Positions 52,501 through 64,000 of a stretch of DNA of 64,000 bases are shown here, piece after piece. The stretch is from NCBI GenBank assembly GCA_037013685.1, contig CM072887.1, positions 45,187,154 through 45,251,153 on the forward strand, written 5' to 3'. Below the pieces are notes generated by a model. The model saw only the letters and a program-made list of their open reading frames with translations, had not been told where the DNA came from and did no database searches. Every line of letters begins with the position of its first letter. Within the stretch, counting starts at the first letter, position 1. Origin of the DNA: Acridotheres tristis (lineage: Eukaryota > Chordata > Aves > Passeriformes > Sturnidae). A program made the translations under genes and the position numbers.

Positions 52501-55500
52501 ATTTCTTGGATCTAATTGTGTTTTATTTTTTTTTTTTTAAATATGCATGTATTTTTTAATAGCTTGGGGCATGGCTGGTCTATTAAACAAAAACAACTGT
52601 GTGTAGGACTTATTTGCAGAAAAAAAACCCTATTTCTTGAAATAGACCTTTTTTTCCCCTCTGCTGTTCTGTCTAAGGAAAAACAAACTTGGATTTGAAA
52701 ATCAGCTCTAGGGATATTTTAGGTTGACTGTATATGAAGGATTAAGTTTTAATGTGAATCTTGGTGATTAAAAACTACAGAAATACTAATTACCCGAGAT
52801 ATTTTGTTTTAGTATTTTAATCAAGCTCAAGGTATGGCCAAGTGTACTCCTTATGAACTACTTCTGCCAAAATTTCAGCTTACATAAGGAGTAGCAGTGA
52901 TGAACTGTATATGTGTAGGTGTGGGTGACTGCAACTCTGGTTATTTTTAGGTACATTTGAAAACATCATTCTGTAGAAGTTAGCTGGACGGCAAGTTTCC
53001 AGAAACTTACTTTTATGCAAGCAGTTCATCTTTTTTGGGAATGGGGTGAGTTGGTACAAAGGGTACAGGGCAGAAGCAGAAAGAAGCTGTGAAAGAAGGT
53101 GATGGACAGATGTTAGGACTTTACATTGTGTCACTTCATTCCTGCCTCTTCATATGATAATAGAAGGTCAGTTGCATAGCTGTGTCATGCTATTATTTTC
53201 TCGAAGTAGCAGCAGCTTCCTGCATTCCTACACTGCAGCTCACACAAAAAAAAATCAGGGACAATAAGGTGGGCTGTGTTACCTTGAGTGAAAAAATTAC
53301 TGTTCCTCCTTGTGTTTTTATGTTGCTGCTGTCCAGAATTTTTTCTTCACGCTAATGGAGTAACTAGGCTTTCTGACCAGGAAGTGGGTTATGTTTTCTG
53401 ATGCTAAACCTTGTTTTATTCTTTGATAAATACTGACCATTACTTCTTTCATCTGTAGTTCACAGCAGTAGAACCATTAAGTAAGTTGGCATTTTTTCCA
53501 TAGTAAGAAGCAGGGGTTATGAAATTGTTTGGGCAAACATCAAAAGTTGTAAAAGTAAACCCTAATCTGTATAAAGCTAAATGTAAATACATGAATATAG
53601 AAGAAGTACACAAATATTGAGAATTTAATTTTTTGACATACATAGCTAAGTAGTGGCAGGAAAGCCTAGTAAAAAAAGAGATTTATTGAGACATTCTTAT
53701 TTGTCAGTGTAAGTGTGAAATTTTTTTGGTCTTGGGATCTATATAAAAGTTTTCAGGAATGACAGAGCTCTGAACCTGGTGTGGATTTGAATCAGGAGAA
53801 AACACAGATAACTTTACTGTGGAACTAATTACAGAAGACACCTTTCATCCTAGAGCTCATTTGATGCTGGGATCTCAGATGTCCCTTGAAGAGGCAGAGA
53901 TAGTATGTACCAGGGAAGAGGTAACACCTATCCTTTCCTCTTCCTTGCACTGATAAGGGGGAAAAAATCACTGTAAAAAAGAAATCTATGTTGTAGTATC
54001 ACAATAACTGTCAACATTAACATCTCTTAAAAGTAATGGAAGAAAAGGGAGTTTTCATTAAAAAAAGAAAAAAAGGCAAAACCCCAAAACATTGCCTTCA
54101 TAAAAGAGGTTGTATATCCAAGTGCTATTTTTTCATGCAAAGAGTCAAGAAATGATTTATGCTGAGAAATTGTTGAGGGAAATATTTGATCACATCAGTT
54201 AAAAAAATATAAAGGCCCAGTTAGAGCAAGGGAGTTGTGTTCCTAGGTTTTCTTCAAAGGAAGTCTAGAATATATCTGCAGAAATACATAGATGTGCACG
54301 TCTAGTTTTGGTTTTTGTGGAATGTAGTTCTAACTTCCTGCTTTCCCCCCTTCTTCATCTAACTGTTGTTTGTTTATGGTTGCAAAGAAAAGCTTTTGTA
54401 CACCTTGATAAATATTAAAAAGCAGTTACTAAAGCTGGAGATTAGCAGGCCTTGGGAACACAGGTCCTGGAAGAGAAAGAAAGCTAAGGCATGCCTGGTA
54501 GCTAATAAGTTGGTTGAAAGAAATGTCTTATTTGTGTCCCACCTTAAAGACTGCCTAGTTTGGTTGAGTTCAGTTGTGCCTTGTGACTTTTGGCTGCTTG
54601 AGCACACACCTGGATTTACTTCTAAGGTAGAGAGAGGCCAGACTGTATTGAATGTGGAATGAAATGTCAAACCATTGGGAATAAAGTTTTACGGAATTGG
54701 TTTGTAAGGAACAGTGTGTGTCAGGCTGGACTGACAAAAAATGCTGTTAGTAATAGATGCCCAAAAAGATATCAGAGGAGCTTCTTACTTTAAAAGAGCT
54801 AGACAGAAAGAATTGTGGCTTTCCAGCAGTCTGTGAGAACCTGGCACAGATTGCTGCCTTCACATTACAAATCACCACAGAAACTAAAAGCATAAAGAGG
54901 ACAATATTAAATACTTGCTGAGAGGAAGCTAAGTACCCAGAAAACACAATATGAAATTTGCCAAAGATACATATGGTGCCTAAAAGATTTGGTAGAGAGA
55001 CACATATAGATTCTCCTTCATAATAAATTGGTATAATTAGGGACGCTTTGTAAATATACCTCTGTAAATGAGACTGCATTAAAACCTGAAGAGAATTCAA
55101 GGTGGAAGGACACATATAATTTAATTGTTGATAGTTTTAGAAAGATATTTTGTACTCTGTGCCACTGCTACATCATAATTGGGGAATTGTCTGGTATTTA
55201 AAAATAAATTTTAAATCTTCAGCTTCTGAAAAAGGTATATTTATCTTTTCCTATATATGTTACATATGTATGTCACTAACTGACATGTATAAATGACATA
55301 TAGCAAAAGTTGGGGATAAAATAATAGTTTTATATTCTGTCTTAGCTTATCCTGTCGTACATATGTCAAATGTAAGAAAATTCACTGTGTGGGAAAGGTG
55401 TAAAATCTTAGTCACCATGGAAGCAAAATTTCATGGAGCTTATGTTCAAGTTAGGGAGACAGAATGGTTCACCGACTTTCTAATCTGGAAGAATGCTGAA

Positions 55501-57449
55501 AGCACTGTCACAGCCTAAAATCACAAATATTTTAATATATTTGGAAGCTCTGGTTATGGCAAAGCTATAATACCTGCTTTTTATAAAAAGTAAAATATTG
55601 CTATTGTAACTAATCAAGCTAATATTCATCATGTTTTTGACTACAGCAGCAAGCAAATCTTTGGAACAAATCTTGAAGGAGGAAAGGATAAGATATAATT
55701 AGCTATTGAGTATATGACAGAAGGGTAAAGAAAAACAATAAAATGCAGCATGGTTTTAGCAAAGAGCAGTAAGACTGCATTGATAACATTCTATTTACAG
55801 CTGCTTTCTAGACAACACAAGAGTGGTAGGAAAGCATTCATCTGCATTTCCGTGCATAGTAATTGGTAACACTGCAAATCCTTTATCTAAAGAAGAAAAG
55901 TCCTGGTGGTTTTAGATAAGGGACTCTGTCATGTTACTTCACTGCCACCAGAGGAACAAGGTCATTTTGGCGTGCTCCCCGCAGTGTAGTGATTGATGGG
56001 CTCAGTCAGGCTGTGGAAAGTTTATTACATAATTAACACAAGAGTAGACCTGTGTCCTGACCTTTGTCCTGACTATAGCATTTGTAGGACTTGATATTTT
56101 CACTACCAAGTAAAATATTCATTCTGCTTCTGTCTTTCTATTTTATGACACAAATTTCAAAATTAGGAACTGAGCTGACCTTAGGATTTCATTGCTCAGG
56201 ATCAAGGTCTGCATTAATTAGATTTTCAGATGCTTTCTAGCATGATTTGTGGAAATACGGTGTATGTTTAAGTAATCTTACAGTAGACCACTGGGTTATA
56301 TTCTGAAATTGGTGGTATTGTCATGCCTCATAGTCAGCACAAATGATCAGGTTTTTTTAAAATACAGCTGCTTGGTTCAGTTAAGGTAAACTACAGATGA
56401 AATAGGAGATGCGGTTTTTTTGAAAGCTGTTTGTAACATCCTTTCTGCTGTGACTCTTTTACTTCCTTAGTTCAGTGATCTCTCTTTTTCACCTTTAATT
56501 GTGGAGAATCCTTTTTTCAAATTTTGTCAAATCTCTACTTTTTCCATCAGGGCAGTTCTGGAAGAATTTCAGGGCCATTTGAATGAGGCGCTACTTTTGC
56601 CCTGCGTGCACTGTGGTGGCTGGGGGCAGCGGCAGGATTCTCTTCCAGGGGCAGCTAATGCCTTTCCTTCCAAAAGGGAACATGCACACGTGTTCCTTGG
56701 CTCTCTTCGGGATGTGTCAGGCACTTGAAGCTGTTAGCATTATGTGATGCTCTTTCTTTTTCTGTGTAATGTGTTGCTTGTTCTTGGCTGAGTTGAAAGC
56801 TCACTTATATGCTTAATAAAGGTGTCTTGCACAGCCCAGAATCTGTTTAAATTTTTAGTGACAGTCGTAAAGCTGAAATAAAGGAAAAAAAATACTTAAG
56901 TTGCATGGGGGTTGATGTACTCTGGTCCTATCCTTAGGGCTACTGAAGAGTTACATGGAAATTTTTTAACAGTAAACAAGGGTACTATGAGAGGACATTA
57001 TAAAAGGAGTGAGATTGAGATGCCAAGAAATTCAGACAGCTTGGAAAAAATAAAGCATAGTGTTTACTGTGACAATCAAGTACAGGACTGACAAATGTAA
57101 AATTAGTAACTGATATTTTTATTCTAGTTGTTTGAATAGTTTATGAATGTATTCAATCAATACATTGTTCACTGTATTAAACAGATATTTCTGACTTTCA
57201 AATTGGACTGTGTGTAGGCAGACATAGAAAACTGTGGGAATGAGGGAGATAGTGTTGATATAGGGCTTTTTCTTAATTCTCAGGCTTAGACAGGCTTTCT
57301 ACTTTGACTTCTGAATTTAAGATGATGTGTGGGCTTAGTACATACCATCCATGTAAACATAGCCAGGAAATCTGGAGGCAGAACATCAGAGAAGGAAGGA
57401 TAATCTTCTTTGGTATTTCCACACATCCCTAACTTTATTAATGTTCTAA

Positions 57450-57545
57450 ATACTAAAATAAAGGGTATAAATATGAAAAAATAATATTTTATGTATAATA
57501 TGATAATATACAGTATAAATATATAAAGATATCATTATATAACAT
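57450..57545. repeat. AT-rich low-complexity stretch
   Basis: About 95 bases dominated by ATAT, AATA and TATAAA-like words with very few G or C. Confidence 0.75.
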
Positions 57546-57775
57546 GTGTGGGTTTTTTTTCTCCTCTTAGAAACATAGGCTTTTATACAACCAGTGAAGG
57601 CAGAGATCAGCTATTATACTGATTATAAGAACAAAAGGAAATATGTTTTATAGTATTATGGCAATGTGTGCCCTAACCATAGACCTTGACCAATTTTGTT
57701 AAATTTAAGTTTTATGTTGCCTAGAAATTATAGACTTAAACCATGTTTTATTTGGTGCTTATTCAAAGCAGGTGG

Positions 57776-57776
<1 letters not shown>

Positions 57777-57810
<34 letters not shown>
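57777..57810. repeat. Poly(T) run, 34 bases
   Basis: Thirty-four consecutive T. I looked for a minus-strand retrocopy whose poly(A) tail this could be, but the bases to the right show no reversed AATAAA at the expected distance. I call it a simple homopolymer whose true length is uncertain. Confidence 0.9.
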
Positions 57811-57811
<1 letters not shown>

Positions 57812-60659
57812 TTATGAAACTGTATTGTGTGGAGGCCTGTTGCTTACTAGGTTTTCTATGTTTTACGTAACCAGGAAATCTGTCATGTGATTTTAGGATA
57901 GTATCTGTCAATAAAAATTCAATCCCCTAAAAAATAAAAAAAAAACCAAAACAACAAAACCACTAAAGCAACCTCACAGGATGAAAAATCTAGAACAGTT
58001 TACCAATCAGAAGAGGATTAGAAACTCTGCAGTGAAAAAGAACAATAAATGAAGTTTCTAATCCTGCAATATTTGGCATTACCTCCCAGGTCAGTCTTCA
58101 GGCAAATAGCAGACAAAATTAAATTGCTTCTTTTATACTGCAAATGCATACTTAATATGCACTTATGCAGTAATTGGGCTTATTATTTGAAGAAAAGTTG
58201 GCTAGAATAACAATTTCTGTTTCATTCCCCAGGTTGCACGTGCATCTTGGAAAACCTCTTCTTTCTCAGCAGTCACCTGTTGCACTTTATATTTAGGATG
58301 AGTAGTACAGGTTAGCTGAAAAACTGGAAATTTGAAAAGATTTTAAAATGAAAGGAAAACATTGGAGAACTTTAATTTTTTTTTATCATCGAGGTAATAG
58401 TTTTATATGTAAAATATTAGTGTGCTTGATATGTTTGAGACCTGGTAAAGTACGTTGAACAGCAAAAAGATGAAAATGGAGTGTGATTGATTTGCTCTGA
58501 AAAATTATTCATTAAGCTTTTGCTGTATAGTTTGAGTGAATATGATGAAAGTGTGAATATGTACTGAAAATTATTTAAGAAATTATCTGAAGTTGCAATT
58601 GCTATCTCAGCTAAAAATATGAATGTCTTTGCAGTATTTTTGTCTCTCTAACATGTTTGTCCTCTTCTGGCATTCTGGAGCATGTTTGGTGCTGCACTGT
58701 TCAGGTGCTTTGCCAGATGACTGAGGCCAGAGTTAGCTGCTGCCTTGCTGGCAGCATACATAGAAAAGGAGATAGAAAAAGGATTGGAATGAAGGAATGA
58801 TTTAGACTAATATGGAACAGCAGATAGCTGAAGCACAGCATTTCCTAACTTTAGAATGCAACTCTTTCTTTTTTTCCTCCTATTTTCTCTCTGTTTTTTT
58901 TAGTTAGGGTTTTTGTTGTTGTTGTTATTTTTTGTTTATAAAACTATGTAATTGAAGTACTTTTTAAATGAGAAACTGTAAGAAGACTAGGATTGGCTTT
59001 TCACATTTTGCAAGACTGAAAGAGAATATTGTAAATGGAAGTTCACCATTTTGTTTATTTCTTCTTCCTTTTCCTTTATTTCCTGTACTGTCTCCCAAAA
59101 ATAGAGCAAGGCCTATGGTATATTTGGCTTCAAAGCTTATGAAATCACTTTGCTGTGTGAGCATTTCTGTTCTTACTAAAATGGAAAAAAAAGGAGTAAA
59201 CTGGGGAAAAGGAAGCAAGCAGATTTCAGCTTTTGAAGATGTGAGCAATATGTGCATAAACCAAGTTAACTCTTGAGGTGACTGAATAGAACATTCAGAA
59301 CTGGTGTTATACTGAAGCCATTCACTCTGCATTATGAAGAATAAGAATGGAAAGTCTGTTTCCAATGTGTGTAGGTTAAGATGGACTGATGCAACTGCTG
59401 TATTCGTGGTGGAAGTGTGGTGTAGTGCTCTGTTTTTTTGGAGAGACAGTCACTGAGACTGGCAGAAGAGGGAGCTTTTGGAGTATAACTCATTTTGATC
59501 ATTAGTCTCAACTGGTGCTCACTGACAGCTGTGCTTCCAGACTTTTATAAATCCAGTGTGAGGAGGATAGAAGACACATCTTTAAAGAGAAATGTGAGAT
59601 TATAACAGCAAGATCCTCAGGGAAGTATTATTGCAAACTCTGCTGCAGAGCAGTGCTTCAGTGCATGTGTGTGTGTTTTCAGTATGACTATGACCATTCC
59701 AGTTTTCTTCCAATTCTCGCTTCCATTCATGTCTGTTCCTCCCCTCAATAATTAATCATATTCAAAGCTAACAACATTTCTATGATATTGCTGTTTTTTA
59801 AGGATTTTCTTGCTCACCTTGTAGCTCTTTGAAAGGCTTGTCTTCTGAGCATATCCATCATCTGTAAGGGAATTCATTGATGCAGGATTTGCTTGTATTT
59901 CTCTGTGGACAATACTGAACACTCTTTTACCCACATTTTTCATACAGGGAGACAGTATGAATGGAAACCATACTGGAACATGTGAATTTTCAGTAGGGAA
60001 TAGATTACATATTCTGCAGAGATGGCTTTCATGAACAGTGGTGTTCAATTCTTGATCATAGGGATTGGATGAGCACCTGTTGTGTCATAGTGGAGGAGAC
60101 AAGATCAGTTGTGCTTCGTCTTCATGGGAGAAAGAGGCAGATTGTATAGAGGTGGAGAACAAGGAACTCAGAAGCTGAGCCAGAAGATTCTGGCTGAGTC
60201 ACTGTAGCAAAATTACAACATATCCACAGAAGGCCAGAATACCTGATACTTCCAAACTTAATCTCATGTTCCCATTCTTTCAGTTGATTAATTGTGTAAT
60301 CCCTTGCAAGAGAACTAAAAATAAGTCTTTTTATCCCTTACCAGATTTAATAACTCATTCTAAGCTCCTAAAAAATATCTTCTGAGTTTATAGTCATCTT
60401 ACTTGCTGAAGATTTTTGGCAGGATCCTCAGAATACTGATTTGATCTAAAGCTGAAGTTCTTGTCTAGTTCAAAATTTAGTATGCTTCCCATCTCTTGCC
60501 AAAATAATTAGGGGAAAGGTAAGAATAAGGTTCAGGAACTTCATGACCTGGGATTTCTAGGAAGAAATGTTTTAAATAGTAATAGTGGTAATTTAACCTC
60601 TTAGGGGAAAAAAGACATTTCAGAGACCTTGGTTTTAGTTTTTACTGTTTTCATGTCAG

Positions 60660-60806
60660 GTAAAGGCAGTCAAGAGAAATTCTTTGCCTTTCCATTTCAA
60701 CCTGTAGCAGAAATCAGCCAATCATCTAATACGTATGAAATTATTAATAATTTAATTATTCCAGATTATTTGCAAACATCTTCATCTCCTGAAAGTATTA
60801 CCTCAT
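60660..60806 (+). other. FMN2: Candidate alternative FMN2 exon (147 bases)
   Basis: A T-rich tract ending TCATGTCAG (AG at 60658-60659) precedes a 147-base segment without a stop in the relevant frame, followed by a perfect GTAAGT at 60807-60812. Entry in phase 1 from the start exon gives SGKGSQEKFFAFPFQPVAE and continues for 49 codons, so acceptor, donor and frame all agree. The last base is T. Joined to GA, the first bases of the 63238 exon, it makes TGA, so inclusion would end the protein before FH1/FH2. Mammalian FMN2 joins the flanking exons directly, so this is not a canonical exon. It could be a poison exon, an exon spliced to another partner, or a chance pseudo-exon. Confidence 0.4.
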
Positions 60807-63237
60807 GTAAGTTAAGAATATGAGGTGATTAATGTGTCTGAGGTCAAAAGCTGTTGCTGATGCCTTTTATTTATAAACTAACAATGCAAAATTGTAGTTC
60901 AAAACCTTGTAGCTGATTGAAATTTAGCCTGAAATCAGTTTAAATCAAATTGCTGATTTTTCTATGTTATAAAGTACTTGCTAATTATTAAATAATTTTT
61001 GCTATCATATTTGTTCCAATTCTACTTCATGCTCAGATGGACAAAATTATATAATTTCTCTTACCATAATCTACATTAATTAAATTCATTAATGACTTTT
61101 TTTACACATATTTTATGTTGTTTGAATACTAAATTATTTTTAGGAAATAATCAAAAACTACTATAAAAAAATTAAACTCCAACTGAATAGCAACTAAGAT
61201 TCTGTACCATGTATTTGAACTTGAGCAAGACATTGATTGCTATAAAAATTAGCAAATTAATGGGTGGATTAAAAGGGAAAAAAGCCTCATTTCCTGTTTA
61301 TTAATTTACAGATACTGTTCCTACTTATTAGGTCAAAGGAAAAGGAAGGGGTTATTCTGGTTCTAAATAGAAGAAGTCTCTCTAAACATGACAAGATTAT
61401 TCAAATGGTGAAATGTCTGGGGGAAACAAAAAGAAAATCTCTCAAGTCTGACATTCAGTAGTCATGGATAACCTTTCAATATATAATATAGCCTGCAGAA
61501 ATGTATGATTTTCTTGCATAATTCTTTCTGTTTGGGTGTGAGCAAAGTGATCCCTGAGGTCAACAAGAAAGACTGCCTTGAACTAATAAACCATTTTGAA
61601 GAATTAATAGCTGAACTGTGATAGAGGAATATGTTGAATAAGCAGTTTCGTTGGCATTGCATTTTAAGTGGCATAACCAAGGAGCAGAGGAAAACTTACT
61701 GGCAGAAGTAACAAAATTTATGTCTTGTACAAGTTTATCTCAAAGCTTATCTCCTGTTTTATTCTCTTGAATGTATTGTATTTTGTCTAATGAAGGGCTA
61801 GCAAACTTGGACTAATAATCAGATAATTATCAGATTTTTAGATGTGGAGAAGAAAATCTTAGAAACAACTTCCAACATTTTGATGCATTGTTTATTTTAG
61901 AGTGCATTGCCACATGAAGTTAAAATAATACAGAAACTTCTTGCCAAATGTCACTTACAGTATCCCTTGAAAATTGCTTCCAGATGTTTAAAAGAAAAAT
62001 CTCTTTAGTATGTTCAGACAGCCTGGGAAATTTTACATTTTGAAAAAAGTCAGTGTTCAGTTAGAAATCGTGCATGTAAAAAACAGCAGAATTATAATTA
62101 TCAATATTATTGTTATTATGTTAAATTACACTAAAATTCTTTCTTAACACAGTTTTGTTTTTGGGGTTTTTTTTTAAAATACCTTTGGCTTTGAATGAGT
62201 GGGTGGAAAAACAGGCTATAGAAACGTTTTTAGGTACAAACTATATTCCCAGCTAGTTTATACTCAAACATGAAGTTAACTTTATTACTCCATTTGTCTT
62301 TTCTCTTTCAGTAGATCTATTTAATCTCTTTATCAAAATCATGTGACTCTGAACTTTGGCATCTTTTTACGTCTGACATTTTAGAGCTTAAGCAACTTCA
62401 TATTCTTGTAGATTTTACTGCAACCTGTGTATGTAACTAATTTTTATACTCTGTTTCTGGCTAAACTCACAAAGCATTTTCATATTTCAAACCACTAACA
62501 TTTTCTCCTCTAATATATTTTATAACATATGCTTTCCTTTCATGTTCTGGCTGGATAACAAAAGAAAACACTTTGATCATGAAATCTGGCCCTAAAAGAG
62601 GAACAAATATCTTCTTGCTCTTTAAAAGCTTTACTTCTCTGAATTGCTGCTTGTGGTACTGCATTTTAGTTTGGGGTATTCCACCACTCTGGAGCTGTAT
62701 ACAATACAATTTTGTACAGAATAGTTATGAGGCTTTTTGCTACTATTCTTTTATTGAGACTTTCTCCAAAGAAACAGCAAAATTTCTTAATGACTGTAAT
62801 AATTTTATGATTCAAAAAACAAAGGCTCATTCCAGGAGTTGAGAGGCTAAACTCTATACTAACTTTTTTGTGACATCTTTGGAAGAAGTTGTTTCTCTTG
62901 CTAATATCTTGATTTTCCCTTCAGAACAATTGTATAGGAAATTGATGCTACAATAACAATTAATAGTTTTTGTTCCTACTTCACAGTGCAGGTGGCACAT
63001 ATAATACATACATATATTTGCTTGAATATCCTAATTAATCAGGCTCCAGATTACTTTCAATCATTATGTAGAAATATGTTTTATTAAAAACTTATTATCG
63101 GATACATTTTAAATTTTTTTTTAATTTAATATTTTTTACTTCTAATAATCTAGATTTTCAATACACACTGTAATGCCTAAATGCTTGTGTCCTGTGTATA
63201 GCTACGAATTCTTATTGATCTCTCATCACTTTGGCAG
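60807..63237 (+). other. FMN2: FMN2 intron, 3' part
   Basis: AT-rich intronic sequence up to the acceptor TTTGGCAG ending at 63237. No further exon or gene recognised, and no large repeat. A T-run/G-run tract of the dispersed type lies near 62152-62175. Confidence 0.8.
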
Positions 63238-63404
63238 GACGAACTCTGCTGGAAAAGCTCTTCAACCAGCAGGAAAATGCACCACAAGAAGAAGCAGAAA
63301 AACTGTGTTCCCGCATTATTGCGATGGGTCTTTTGCTTCCATTCACTGACTGCTTCAGAGAGCCATGCGACCAGAGTGCCAAGCAAAGCACACCCACGTT
63401 TGAT
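63238..63404 (+). CDS. FMN2: Formin-2, second conserved coding exon
   Basis: This 167-base exon lies between the acceptor CTTTGGCAG and the donor GAT|GTAAGT. With the single G carried over from the previous exon it reads [14 protein letters not shown], then [26 protein letters not shown] and PTFD. This is one of the most conserved N-terminal stretches of vertebrate FMN2, differing from mammals at only a few positions until the variable SAKQSTPT end. It is predicted largely helical, upstream of the coiled-coil and FH1 region; its precise role is not known to me. The exon starts in phase 1 and ends in phase 0, so the next exon begins on a whole codon outside the window. An unspliced read-through frame continues to 63479 but has no coding support. 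Confidence 0.95.
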
Positions 63405-64000
63405 GTAAGTACTGAAAAAGTTGTCTTTTGTTTCTTTTGTGAAGCAAGACATGATTTTCTAATAGTTTATTCCTCCTGAAAGAATTCAGTTTGTAATTTT
63501 AATGGAAATTGCCCTTAGGAGAGTGACCAGCTATTTTTCTGTGGTCAGGTATGTATGCTTTTGTAGCCACATAAGCATGTTCTCCTATAACTTGACTTAA
63601 CTTTTTAAGTCATATCTTAGTCTTAGTCTGTTCTTCCTTTGCAGTTTTCTTTGTTGTCTTCTTTGAATCAAAGCACTTGGTGACACCAAGATTTCCATCA
63701 ATAGGTACTTCACCAAAAAATAGTAATTAAAGGAAAAACAGAGAACAGCATGTCACAAAATTTTACAGAACACAAACTAGATGTCTATGCTAGGTTTTTG
63801 TTTTGGTTTTTTTCCCTGGAAATACTTTTGATACAGAATAATGCAGGGGTCAATGCAAATATTCTGACATTCTGGCTATAGTGTTATCTGGCTGTAGTGG
63901 GCTATCTGGCCAGGTGTTTGCTCACTGTTACAAACCTGGATGTAGACATAATCTTACATGCTTTTCCTTTCTCTTGGATAATTAATTCAACATTAGGGTG
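63405..64000 (+). other. FMN2: Start of the following FMN2 intron
   Basis: Begins with GTAAGT and has no exon before the window edge. It contains a G/T-rich low-complexity tract near 63796-63820 and an imperfect local repeat of TATCTGGC words near 63885-63915. Confidence 0.85.

Larger units (their letters stand above)
48235..60659 (+). other. FMN2: FMN2 intron, 5' part
   Basis: First part of a 15.0 kb intron lying between two exons that are adjacent in the conserved protein. No recognisable exon or gene. It contains a pyrimidine-rich stretch with 12 C (49044-49072), a TTTG repeat, a 34-base T run (57777-57810), an AT-rich stretch (57450-57545) and a short TTG run near 58911-58927. Open frames of up to 133 codons (58964-59365, minus strand) show no family resemblance. 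Confidence 0.8.

Noticed and set aside
57777..57890. Long T run as the reversed poly(A) tail of a processed pseudogene
   Set aside because: No reversed AATAAA or gene-like sequence to the right of the run.
58964..59365. 133-codon minus-strand frame within the FMN2 intron, with a 102-codon frame opposite
   Set aside because: No known domain, no splice-site or start context, and overlapping open frames on both strands indicate chance.
1..64000. CRISPR arrays, prokaryotic operons or an integrated viral genome
   Set aside because: No regularly spaced repeats, no dense same-strand genes and no recognisable viral or reverse-transcriptase frame anywhere in the window.

Overview
The window looks like vertebrate, most probably avian, nuclear DNA. 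It is AT-rich and gene-poor, has GT-AG exons and no operons, and carries only simple repeats. I see no mammalian-type SINEs or L1. The one gene I can identify is FMN2 (formin-2), on the + strand. The avian assignment is an inference from low repeat content and from a recognisable but clearly non-mammalian FMN2 sequence; another sauropsid cannot be excluded.

Layout. Bases 1-46241 contain no recognisable coding exon. This is either intergenic DNA upstream of FMN2 or, more likely for at least its distal part, a 5' intron of FMN2, because a strong 3' splice site sits just before the first coding exon. The stretch holds microsatellites, A-rich and G/T-rich low-complexity tracts, a few GC-richer islands and two small perfect tandem duplications. 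Bases 46242-48234 form a large exon holding the conserved FMN2 start (MGNQDGKLK) and 521 complete codons of its disordered N-terminal region. The reading frame stays open 126 codons upstream of that start. Bases 48235-63237 are a 15.0 kb intron. Bases 63238-63404 are the next conserved coding exon (GRTLLEKLF...), joined in phase 1. The remaining ~600 bases are the start of the following intron. The FH1, FH2 and C-terminal Spire-interacting parts of FMN2 must lie beyond the right edge.

Points worth checking. (1) A 147-base, exon-like open segment at 60660-60806 inside the 15 kb intron has a good acceptor, a perfect GTAAGT donor and the right entry phase, but creates a TGA when joined to the next known exon. 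It behaves like a candidate poison or truncating exon. (2) The in-frame extension upstream of the conserved FMN2 start would hide the MGNQ N-terminus if translated. (3) The splice site upstream of the start means the promoter and 5' untranslated exon(s) have still to be located. I found no CRISPR array, mobile element with coding capacity, RNA gene or bacterial-type system.
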